DNA from: Verrucomicrobiales bacterium
GTDB lineage: Bacteria; Verrucomicrobiota; Verrucomicrobiia; Verrucomicrobiales; DEV007
Direction: 5' to 3'
Assembly: GCA_003232855.1 (NCBI GenBank)
Contig: QIKC01000372.1
Coordinates: 1 to 9,990 of the forward strand
Length of the DNA stretch: 9,990 nt
Part shown: one piece after another, positions 1 through 5,132 of the stretch
Numbering within the stretch: the stretch's first letter is position 1
Layout: each line of letters starts with the position of its first letter
Translations under genes and position numbers: made by a program
Notes under the pieces: generated by a model
Told to the model about the DNA's origin: nothing
Seen by the model: only the letters and a program-made list of their open reading frames with translations
The model's database searches: none

Positions 1-301
1 TGGACTCGTCGATGAAGGGTTTGGAAATTTCTGGGGACAGGAGGTTTAGGCTTTGGGCGATGTAGAGCTGGGTGCGCAGTTCGGCGCAGGAACCTTTGGC
101 GATACGGAGAAAGCGCACGCAGTCGCCATCGTAGTCGCGTTCCTGTCCTTCGGCGATGTTGGATGGGACTGAGACAGCAGATCGCTGGATTTGATCGCGA
201 AGCCCAAAGTTTTTCCACTCCGTAACGACCCTACAGATGTCCACAGCGAGCCGACAGGCGCGCTTCCACACTTCAAGGTCTTCAAAACTTTGATAAGCCA
301 T
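1..301 (-). CDS. Four-helix-bundle protein, 23S rRNA intervening-sequence (S23/IVP) type, partial
   Basis: The reverse strand reads from an ATG at 301 (MAYQSFEDLEVWKRACRLAV) and is still open at the left edge, so about 100 N-terminal residues are visible and the C terminus is missing. The opening FEDLEVWKRA, then LRDQIQRSAVSVPSNIAEG at about residues 39-57, and a later RFLRIAKGSCAELRTQL helix are the signature of the TIGR02436 four-helix-bundle family. Members form pentameric bundles. They were first found encoded inside 23S rRNA intervening sequences but are very often free-standing genes, as here. The biochemical role of the family is unknown. The family's usual length is about 115-125 residues, so little is missing. 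A 28 bp repeat (330-357) lies directly upstream and separates it from the QueD-like frame. No good Shine-Dalgarno is seen; the start is chosen from the conserved N terminus. Confidence 0.88.
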   Translation of the reverse strand, partial: MAYQSFEDLEVWKRACRLAVDICRVVTEWKNFGLRDQIQRSAVSVPSNIAEGQERDYDGDCVRFLRIAKGSCAELRTQLYIAQSLNLLSPEISKPFIDES

Positions 302-329
302 GTCATCACACGTCGAATTTGTCTTCCTG

Positions 330-357
330 CCTGAACACTTGAAACTTGAAACTCTAG
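330..357 (-). repeat. Intergenic repeat copy A (GTTTCAAG-type)
   Basis: On the plus strand the 20 bases CCTGAACACTTGAAACTTGA at 330-349 are identical to 905-924. Both copies then end in AACT(T)CTAG. Read on the minus strand the element is built from GTTTCAA units and begins CTAGAG, and that TAG is the stop codon of the QueD-like frame. It lies between the QueD-like module and the four-helix-bundle gene. Confidence 0.85.
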
Positions 358-890
358 AGATCCCCGATCGTCAGATCGGGGCGGTTCCACCAGTGCGCTT
401 CGCCGGGGTCGAGGAGCCCACGGATCTCCCCGCCGCTGATCTCGACCGCATTGGTCGGGGTTTCTTGGATCTGCAGGCGGTTGCAGATGAGTCCGTGGCC
501 GTCGGCGTCGAGGAGGGCGGTGAGTTTGGCGCGGTAGCAGGCGGCGCGGATCTCGGTGGTGGGGTCGCCGGGGGTGACGAGCAGCTTGGGCAGCAGTTCG
601 GGCTCGTTTTGGCGGAAGTATTCGATGAGTGGGTCGGCGTCGCCGAGGTGGAAGCTGTGGTCGACGGCGGAGTCGATCCATTCGAACCAGCGGCCTTTGG
701 CTTTCTCGAATTCGACCAGCATGTTGGTTTCTGGGTCGAGGCCGGCGCCGGTGGTGCTGGCGATATCGACGGTGACTACCTCGTCGTGGCCGTGTGGCAC
801 GCGGCAGTTCGGCGCGGCGCCGCTGGTGAGGCGGTGCGCCATCGCGTAGCGACGGCTGAAACGCAGGATGATGTCGGGTTTCTCTTCCAC
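354..890 (-). CDS. QueD / 6-pyruvoyl-tetrahydropterin-synthase-like module (C-terminal part of the sucC frame; possible own GTG start)
   Basis: This part of the frame shows the fold and active-site order of the PTPS/QueD family, which acts on dihydroneopterin triphosphate to give 6-carboxytetrahydropterin (queuosine pathway) or pyruvoyl-tetrahydropterin. In fused numbering, H424 (in AMAHRL) plus H438 and H440 (in PHGHDE) are the expected zinc ligands. C434 stands at the usual Cys-x3-HGH position, D482-H483 matches the LDH motif, DPTTE ending at E518 matches NPTxE, and [15 protein letters not shown] matches the C-terminal strand with its Glu. It is longer (about 175-180 residues) than E. coli QueD (about 120), with an extra stretch after D482-H483. 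If translated separately the likely start is GTG at 890 or GTG at 905; the first ATG (842) would cut off the first strand. No convincing Shine-Dalgarno precedes either GTG. Whether it works in queuosine or another pterin pathway cannot be told, as no queC/E/F neighbour is present. Confidence 0.72.
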   Translation of the reverse strand: MEEKPDIILRFSRRYAMAHRLTSGAAPNCRVPHGHDEVVTVDIASTTGAGLDPETNMLVEFEKAKGRWFEWIDSAVDHSFHLGDADPLIEYFRQNEPELLPKLLVTPGDPTTEIRAACYRAKLTALLDADGHGLICNRLQIQETPTNAVEISGGEIRGLLDPGEAHWWNRPDLTIGDL

Positions 891-2105
891 GCGGGTTAGC
901 GGCACCTGAACACTTGAAACTTGAGCCTTGAAACTTCTAGCGACGGCCTTTTTCGCGGCGTCGGCGAGGTCGTCGGCGGCGATGAGTGCGACGCCGGATT
1001 CGGCCAGTGTCTTTTTGCCGGCGGCGACGTTGTTGCCTTCGAGGCGGACGATGAGCGGGATGGTGATTTCGACTTCTTTGGCGGCGGCGACGATGCCGTG
1101 GGCGATGACGTCGCAGTCCATGATGCCGCCGAAAATGTTGACCAAGATGCCTTTTACGTTGGGGTCGCTGAGGATGATTTTGAAGGCGTTGGTGACTTGC
1201 TCTTTGGTCGCGCCGCCACCGACGTCGAGGAAGTTGGCGGGGTCGCCGCCGTAGTGTTTGATGATGTCCATGGTGGCCATGGCGAGGCCGGCGCCGTTGA
1301 CGAGGCAGGCGATGTTGCCGTCGAGGCCGATGTAGTTGAGGTCGAATTCGGCGGCGGCTACCTCGCGCGGGTCTTCTTCTTCGGTGTCGCGCATGGCTTC
1401 GATTTCGGGCTGGCGGTAGAGGGCGTTGTCATCGAAGCCGAATTTGGCGTCGAGTGCTAAGACCTGGCCGTCGGGTGTTGTCACCAGTGGGTTGATTTCG
1501 ACCATGGAGCAGTCGCATTCGAGGAACAGTCGGTAGAGCGATTTGAGCAGTTTGGCGAACTGCTTGGCGTCGTTGCCAGCGAGGCCGAGTTTGGAGGCGA
1601 GTTTGCGAATTTGGAATGGCTGTAGGCCGGCCAGTGGGTGGACGGGCTCGTTCAAGATTTTCTCTGGCGTGTTCTCGGCGACGGCCTCGATGTCCATGCC
1701 GCCTTCGGTGCTGGCGACGATGACTGGGCTGCGGCTGTCGCGATCCATGAGGATGGCGAGGTAGTATTCTTTTTCGATATCGACTGCCTCGGCGACCATC
1801 ACTTTGCGCACTAAGCGGCCTTCTTCGCCGGTCTGGTGGGTGACTAAGATTTCGCCGAGCATCTTGCCGGCGATCTCGCCAATGGCGTCGGCGTCGTCGG
1901 AGAGGTGGACGCCGCCTTGGAAGCCGTTTTTGAAGGTGCCCTTGCCGCGGCCACCGGCGTGAACCTGGGCTTTGACGACGACTTGTCCGCCGATTTCTAT
2001 GGCGATGGCGCGCGCTTCTTCGGCTGTTGCGGCGACCTTGCCCTGTGGGGAGGGGACGCCGAATTTTTCGAAGAGTTCTTTTGCTTGGTATTCGTGGATA
2101 TTCAT
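354..2105 (-). CDS. sucC: Succinyl-CoA synthetase beta subunit fused in frame to a QueD/PTPS-like domain
   Basis: Residues 1-389 are SucC, the ATP-grasp beta subunit of succinate-CoA ligase. With SucD it couples succinyl-CoA cleavage to nucleoside triphosphate formation in the TCA cycle. Visible landmarks are the start [26 protein letters not shown] (ATP-grasp), [36 protein letters not shown] and the C-terminal VRLEGNN. The SucC part has the normal length (about 388), but no stop follows. The frame crosses repeat copy B (residues about 390-400) and continues into a 6-carboxytetrahydropterin-synthase-like domain (about 410-583), giving 583 residues. The start at 2105 is preferred to an in-frame ATG 17 codons upstream because MNIHEYQ is the conserved N terminus and the promoter-like site at 2128-2156 would exclude the longer form. 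sucD does not follow within the window. A fused polypeptide, termination-reinitiation at an internal GTG, or a sequence error removing the SucC stop are all possible. Confidence 0.9.
   Translation of the reverse strand: MNIHEYQAKELFEKFGVPSPQGKVAATAEEARAIAIEIGGQVVVKAQVHAGGRGKGTFKNGFQGGVHLSDDADAIGEIAGKMLGEILVTHQTGEEGRLVRKVMVAEAVDIEKEYYLAILMDRDSRSPVIVASTEGGMDIEAVAENTPEKILNEPVHPLAGLQPFQIRKLASKLGLAGNDAKQFAKLLKSLYRLFLECDCSMVEINPLVTTPDGQVLALDAKFGFDDNALYRQPEIEAMRDTEEEDPREVAAAEFDLNYIGLDGNIACLVNGAGLAMATMDIIKHYGGDPANFLDVGGGATKEQVTNAFKIILSDPNVKGILVNIFGGIMDCDVIAHGIVAAAKEVEITIPLIVRLEGNNVAAGKKTLAESGVALIAADDLADAAKKAVARSFKAQVSSVQVPLTRVEEKPDIILRFSRRYAMAHRLTSGAAPNCRVPHGHDEVVTVDIASTTGAGLDPETNMLVEFEKAKGRWFEWIDSAVDHSFHLGDADPLIEYFRQNEPELLPKLLVTPGDPTTEIRAACYRAKLTALLDADGHGLICNRLQIQETPTNAVEISGGEIRGLLDPGEAHWWNRPDLTIGDL
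905..940 (-). repeat. Intergenic repeat copy B at the sucC / queD-like junction
   Basis: It shares the 20 bp CCTGAACACTTGAAACTTGA (905-924) with copy A, then carries one extra partial unit (GCCTTGAA) before AACTTCTAG. Copy A ends AACTCTAG, so copy B has one additional T there. On the minus strand it is translated as roughly [11 protein letters not shown], low-complexity residues foreign to both flanking domains. Its TAG (939-937) is out of the sucC frame. The same-orientation copies A and B bracket the QueD-like module. Confidence 0.85.
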
Positions 2106-2127
2106 CGCTGTGGTCTTGAAGGGCGGG

Positions 2128-2156
2128 ACGGTAGGGGGCGGGGCAGTGGCGGTCAA
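2128..2156 (-). promoter_or_regulatory. Predicted sigma-70-type promoter of sucC
   Basis: On the minus strand TTGACC (2156-2151) and TACCGT (2133-2128) are separated by exactly 17 bases. The -35 matches the consensus at 5 of 6 positions, and the -10 keeps the key T, A and final T. Predicted transcription would start near 2121, giving a leader of only about 16 bases before the ATG at 2105. This supports the MNIHEYQ start. Confidence 0.5.
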
Positions 2157-2225
2157 GCGCGGGCTGGGCAGGAGTGACAGAGCTTTTGATGCCTCGGGTG
2201 GGGATGCGGCAGGGTGTTACTTTTT

Positions 2226-2241
2226 TGTCCCATATGGGACA
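2226..2241. promoter_or_regulatory. Perfect 16 bp palindrome between rluA-like gene and sucC (possible operator)
   Basis: TGTCCCATATGGGACA is a perfect inverted repeat flanked by T tracts on the plus strand (six T at 2221-2226 and seven T at 2243-2249). It lies just downstream of the pseudouridine synthase stop and about 70 bases upstream of the predicted sucC -35. It has no loop spacer, which favours a dimeric DNA-binding site. As a terminator it fits poorly for the minus-strand gene, because on that strand the T-rich side would not follow the stem. No known regulator is recognised. Confidence 0.45.
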
Positions 2242-2252
2242 CTTTTTTTGGA

Positions 2253-3035
2253 TTAGGGGTGGGTTGCGGTGGTGAGGTTGGTGAAGTCGGTGGGGGTGGG
2301 GGCGCGCCATTCGCCGATGCCGGGGACGGCCATGCGTGAGCAATGGAGTGCCTGCCGGGGTAACAGGAGGGCTTTTGCTAGGGCGGGGGTCCAGCCGGTT
2401 TCGATGAACTGGAGGTAGTGACGTGGGTGGGGGCCGTAGATTTTGTCGCCGACAAGACGCAGCCCGGCGTGTTTGAGGTGGACGCGGATTTGGTGCATGC
2501 GGCCGGTGTGGGGACGGCAGCGGATGAGGGTGACGGGTCGGCTCAGCGGGTCGCAGGGGGGCGGCGGCGCGCGGTGGAGCACTTTGAAATCGGTGCGGCT
2601 GGGGGCGCCGTCGGGGTGGGGGATTTGTTTGACCCAGATGGCGGATTTTTCGACTTCCCCGGCGCGTAGGATGGGGGTGTCGATGACGAAGGCGTCGGTG
2701 GGCGCTTCGCCGTGGACGAGGGCGAGGTATTCTTTTTCGATTTCGCGGTTTTGCATGGCGAGCCCGAAGCGGCGTGCGGTGGCCTTGTTTTTGGCGACGA
2801 GCACGACACCGCTGGTCTCGCGGTCGAGGCGGTTGATGATGGAGAGCGCGGCGCCGTTGGCGATGTCGTAGGCGAGCAGTGCTTGGAGGCCGTCCAAGAG
2901 CGTCGGCGGGTTGCCGGGGACGCTGGGGTGGATGAGCAGCGGCGCGGGTTTATCGACGATGATGAAGTCGTCGTTCTCGGCGATGACCGAGAAATCGGGC
3001 TCGTTGCGAATCGCCTGACTGTCGTCCCGGGGCAA
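2253..3035 (-). CDS. RluA-family RNA pseudouridine synthase
   Basis: 260 residues. This enzyme family isomerises specific uridines in rRNA or tRNA to pseudouridine. The catalytic motif is NRLDRETSGVVLVAK (residues 68-82) with the catalytic Asp at 71; most relatives have His where N68 stands. Other family landmarks are the N-terminal DDFIIVDKPAPLLIHPS, KEYLALVHG, and the C-terminal RPHTGRMHQIRVHLKHAG followed by GDKIYG. There is no S4 domain, so it resembles the short RluA/TruC/RluC-like catalytic-domain-only forms; the target uridine cannot be assigned. The start is a TTG at 3035. An in-frame TAA (3062-3060, the stop of the PUR gene) lies nine codons upstream, and no ATG occurs before the middle of the protein, so TTG is the only ordinary choice. 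It sits 24 bases behind the PUR gene in the same frame, suggesting translational coupling. Confidence 0.88.
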   Translation of the reverse strand: MPRDDSQAIRNEPDFSVIAENDDFIIVDKPAPLLIHPSVPGNPPTLLDGLQALLAYDIANGAALSIINRLDRETSGVVLVAKNKATARRFGLAMQNREIEKEYLALVHGEAPTDAFVIDTPILRAGEVEKSAIWVKQIPHPDGAPSRTDFKVLHRAPPPPCDPLSRPVTLIRCRPHTGRMHQIRVHLKHAGLRLVGDKIYGPHPRHYLQFIETGWTPALAKALLLPRQALHCSRMAVPGIGEWRAPTPTDFTNLTTATHP

Positions 3036-3059
3036 GGTCTGGGGACGGGGAGCGGGGGT

Positions 3060-3335
3060 TTAGTCCTCGGAGTTGCTCTCGTTGCCTCCGTCGTCGCCGA
3101 GGTGGTCGCGGACGTTGTGCAGGGCGTCGATAAATTCGTCGAGGATCTCCGTTGGCACCATGATGGTATCGCGGCGACCGCGGACATCTTCGGTGATTTT
3201 CAGAAATTCGCCGCGGTCGTTTGCCTTGAGATCGATGAAGAAAATCTTCCGGTCGGAGAAGATTTTTTCGGAATAGATAGGCTCGTCACGGTAACGGCGG
3301 TTGCCGCCGTCGTTTTCATTTTCGTTTTCGTGAAT
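3060..3335 (-). CDS. PUR-family (DUF3276) DNA/RNA-binding protein, start codon unclear
   Basis: The frame ending at TAA (3062-3060) encodes the core IYSEKIFSDRKIFFIDLKAN followed by DRGEFLKITEDVRGRRDTIM and VPTEILDEFIDALHNV, recognisable as the single PUR repeat of the DUF3276 family of single-stranded nucleic-acid-binding proteins. An acidic tail (GDDGGNESNSED) follows. Before the core is an Asn/Glu-rich run (HENENENDGGNRRYRDEP) encoded by near-repeats of GAAAAY. No ATG, GTG or TTG exists in this frame upstream of the core. The coordinates given use an ATT codon at 3335 (91 residues), an unproven choice. A GTG at 3361, with the Shine-Dalgarno-like TAAGGGAGA 7 bases away, is out of frame and ends at a TGA at 3202-3200. 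So the gene either starts at a rare codon, carries a frameshift or sequence error between 3361 and about 3280, or uses recoding. It lies between trpS and the pseudouridine synthase on the same strand. Confidence 0.78.
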   Translation of the reverse strand: MHENENENDGGNRRYRDEPIYSEKIFSDRKIFFIDLKANDRGEFLKITEDVRGRRDTIMVPTEILDEFIDALHNVRDHLGDDGGNESNSED

Positions 3336-3361
3336 GGCAGTGGGTCTGGCCGCCGGTCCAC

Positions 3362-3376
3362 GGGTGTTCTCCCTTA
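3362..3376 (-). promoter_or_regulatory. Shine-Dalgarno with spacer pointing at an out-of-frame GTG
   Basis: The minus strand reads TAAGGGAGA (3376-3368), then 7 bases, then GTG at 3361-3359. This is one of the best Shine-Dalgarno sequences in the window. The GTG is shifted relative to the PUR-domain frame, which makes this site decisive for interpreting that gene. Confidence 0.55.
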
Positions 3377-3394
3377 GGAAATCGGCGTATTTAC

Positions 3395-3423
3395 CCTTTA
3401 CTGGAAATCGTGGTACGGGGCAA
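3395..3423 (-). promoter_or_regulatory. Possible promoter of the PUR gene
   Basis: The minus strand carries TTGCCC (3423-3418), 17 bases, then TAAAGG (3400-3395), in the gap behind trpS. The -10 match is weak (T, A and one further A). If used, transcription would begin near 3388, leaving the Shine-Dalgarno and GTG at 3361 inside the leader. Confidence 0.28.
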
Positions 3424-3454
3424 GAAAAGTTATGGGATCTTTTGGGGAGGGGGA

Positions 3455-4417
3455 TTAGCGGATTCCGCAGGCTTTTCTCGCGCGTTCGAGGGTTGGCCGC
3501 GCGCTGGCGCTGGCTCGCTCCGCGCCTTCTCGCAGCACGGTTTCGACGTAGTCGGGCGCGGCGAGCAGCTCTTCACGGCGTTGGCGCATCGGTTCGAAAT
3601 GATCCCAAAGCGCTTCAAATAGGCGTTTTTTCAAGTCGCCGTAACCGGTTCCACCGGCGCGGAAGTCGGTTTCCATCGTCGCCACTTCGTCCTCCGAGGC
3701 CACTAGCCGGTAGAGGTCGACGATGATTGAGCCCTCTGGGTTCTTGGGCGCTTCGACTGGGGTGGAGTCGGTGACGATCGACATGATTTTTTTTCGGGTG
3801 GGCTTTTGTTCGCCGAAAATTTCGATGGTATTGCCGTAGCTCTTGCTCATTTTTTGCCCGTCGAGGCCGGGAACTTTGGCCTTGTCGTCGCGGATGCGTG
3901 ATTTTGGGATGACGAAGACTTCGCCGTAGCGGTTGTTGAATTTGAGGGCGATGTCGCGGGTGACTTCGAGGTGCTGTTTTTGGTCTTCGCCGACCGGCAC
4001 GACTTCGCTGTCGTAGATGAGGATGTCCGCAGCCATCAACACCGGGTAGGCGAACAGGCCATGTGTGGCTTCCATCCCGCGCTCGGTTTTGTCTTTGAAG
4101 GAGTGGCAGCGTTTGAGAAAACCCATCGGTGTTACCGTGCTCAGCAACCAGCTCAGCTCGGTGACTTCGGGGACGTCTGACTGGCGGAAGAAGGTTGCTT
4201 TGTTAGGGTCGAGGCCGCAGGCGAGGAAATCGACGGCGACGTCCCGCACGTTGGCGCGCAGTTCGGCGGGGTCGTGGACGGTGGTTAGTGAGTGGTAGTC
4301 GGCGATGAAGTAGAAGGCTTCGCCCTCGTTTTGGAGGCGGATGGCCGGCTCCATCATGCCGAAGTAGTTGCCGACGTGGAGTCGGCCGCTGGGTTGGATT
4401 CCGGAGAGGATGCGCAT
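3455..4417 (-). CDS. trpS: Tryptophanyl-tRNA synthetase
   Basis: 320 residues, a class I aminoacyl-tRNA synthetase charging tRNA-Trp in the cytoplasm. The first signature is PSGRLHVGNYFG, with H14-V-G-N17 as the HIGH equivalent. TrpRS-specific VGEDQKQHLEVTRDIA lies at about residues 142-157, and the KMSKS loop is exact at 189-193 (GQKMSKSYGN). The length matches compact bacterial TrpRS (about 320-335). The start ATG at 4417 gives MRILSGIQPSG, the conserved N terminus, so no upstream start is needed. The C terminus carries a helical EALWDHFEPMRQRREELLA and DYVETVLREGAERA, typical for the family. It is the first gene of the minus-strand run, divergent from the response regulator across a 306 bp gap. 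No clear promoter was found directly upstream, and no T-box or tandem-Trp leader peptide is visible. Confidence 0.96.
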   Translation of the reverse strand: MRILSGIQPSGRLHVGNYFGMMEPAIRLQNEGEAFYFIADYHSLTTVHDPAELRANVRDVAVDFLACGLDPNKATFFRQSDVPEVTELSWLLSTVTPMGFLKRCHSFKDKTERGMEATHGLFAYPVLMAADILIYDSEVVPVGEDQKQHLEVTRDIALKFNNRYGEVFVIPKSRIRDDKAKVPGLDGQKMSKSYGNTIEIFGEQKPTRKKIMSIVTDSTPVEAPKNPEGSIIVDLYRLVASEDEVATMETDFRAGGTGYGDLKKRLFEALWDHFEPMRQRREELLAAPDYVETVLREGAERASASARPTLERARKACGIR

Positions 4418-4476
4418 TACGTATTCGGGTGGGAGTGTCTAGTGGTCGGACAAGCCTAGAGTGTTGGATTCAAATC

Positions 4477-4566
4477 AAACCGCCGATTACGCGGATTAAC
4501 ACCGATTTATTGGAGGCTTCCGCCGCTTTTTTCAAATTCGCGTTTATCTGCGTAATTGGCGGGTTT
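4477..4566. repeat. Imperfect inverted repeat, GATTACGCGGATTAAC family
   Basis: The left arm, 4477-4509, begins AAACCGCCGATTACGCGGAT. The right arm, 4533-4566, is its reverse complement with a few mismatches; reversed it begins AAACCCGCCAATTACGCAGA. About 28 of 34 positions match around a loop of about 23 bases. Word-like repeats of the type GATTACGCGGATTAACACCGAT are, to my knowledge, common between genes in Verrucomicrobiota and Planctomycetota. It could fold as a cruciform or as an RNA hairpin. Confidence 0.7.
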
Positions 4567-4665
4567 CTCCTTCGCAACCCGATAGCTTAGATTTGGTGAA
4601 GCACTAGGATTTGATCGGTGTGGGCGATCTGTTTCGATTTTTGGCAAGGTTTCTGAAAATAAACG

Positions 4666-4693
4666 TTGTCTAAGTCGATAAATACCATAACTT
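4666..4693 (+). promoter_or_regulatory. Possible promoter of the response regulator
   Basis: TTGTCT (4666-4671) is followed after 16 bases by TAACTT (4688-4693), set in an AT-rich stretch 31 bases upstream of the ATG at 4724. The T, A and final T of the -10 are kept. The 16-base spacer is slightly short. Confidence 0.38.
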
Positions 4694-4723
4694 AGTTAAA
4701 TTTCCATAATTGCAAAGAAATCT

Positions 4724-5110
4724 ATGTTTGGACGACCTCGAAAAGTACTGATTGTCGATGATGAGCGCGAAGTGCAGCTTTGGCTGAAGTCGTTGTTTGG
4801 TCAGGCGGGCTATGATTGCGTGATGGCGGAGGACGGGGCGATGGCGATTAGCAGCGCGATGCGCGAGGAGCCGGATTTGATGATTCTCGATCTGGGCTTG
4901 CCGGCGGGGAGCGGGGTGTTTGTGTTGGAAACGATCCGCAAGCACCCGATGGAGCGGATGTCGAAGATTCCGATTATCGTCTTCAGCGGTGATAAGTGGT
5001 ACGATAAGAATGAGGCTTTCGCCGCTGGGGCGACGGCTTATTTCACCAAACCGGCGAGTAATGTCGAACTGCTGGCCGCGGCCGAGAAGGCGCTGGCGCT
5101 GCCGCATTGA
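4724..5110 (+). CDS. Single-domain response regulator (REC only)
   Basis: 128 residues, entirely one receiver domain. The acidic pair is D12-D13 (VLIVDDE), the phosphoacceptor is D56 (LMILDLGLPAGSG), the conserved Thr/Ser is S88 (IIVFSGD), the switch aromatic is Y106 and the conserved lysine is K109 followed by P110 (YFTKPAS). All residues needed for phosphorylation are present. No DNA-binding, enzymatic or histidine kinase domain is attached, so it should act through protein contacts, as CheY- or Spo0F-like proteins do. No partner kinase lies in the window. The start ATG at 4724 is followed by MFGRPRKVLIVDD, leaving the normal short lead before the first strand; a weak purine run (GCAAAGAAA) precedes it. 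It converges with the ATP-grasp-like gene, whose stop is only 22 bases away. The target is unknown. Confidence 0.93.
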   Translation: MFGRPRKVLIVDDEREVQLWLKSLFGQAGYDCVMAEDGAMAISSAMREEPDLMILDLGLPAGSGVFVLETIRKHPMERMSKIPIIVFSGDKWYDKNEAFAAGATAYFTKPASNVELLAAAEKALALPH

Positions 5111-5132
5111 GTTCGGGTGGTGGTGTGAGTTT

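Larger units (their letters stand above)
4418..4723. other. 306 bp intergenic region between trpS and the response regulator
   Basis: Both flanking genes point away from this gap. It contains an imperfect inverted repeat (4477-4566) and, at the right end, a promoter-like sequence for the response regulator (4666-4693). The right third is AT-rich compared with the genes. No coding frame with recognisable content, no tRNA and no riboswitch were seen. Confidence 0.6.

Noticed and set aside
46..681. Arg/Pro-rich minus-strand frame spanning the queD-like end and the four-helix-bundle gene
   Set aside because: It is out of frame with both clearly conserved proteins and has the low-complexity composition of a shadow frame.
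300..899. Long open frames on the plus strand opposite sucC/queD-like (also around 921-1460 and 1905-2256)
   Set aside because: They are antisense to conserved domains, rich in Gly/Val/Asp from GC-driven codon bias, and show no recognisable motifs.
330..940. Repeats A and B as a CRISPR array or integron attC sites
   Set aside because: Only two copies, 575 bp apart with a coding module between them; no regular spacers, and no attC-like paired R/L core sites or integrase are seen.
2226..2249. Palindrome at 2226-2241 as an intrinsic terminator
   Set aside because: The T tract follows the stem only on the plus strand, where no gene ends; for the minus-strand gene the arrangement is wrong. Kept as a possible operator instead.
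1429..2343. 304-residue Arg/His-rich minus-strand frame overlapping sucC
   Set aside because: Shifted frame of sucC with an unnatural composition; no motif.
4418..4480. Promoter for trpS or a T-box leader
   Set aside because: No -35/-10 pair at a reasonable spacing and no T-box or stem-loop series could be found by eye.
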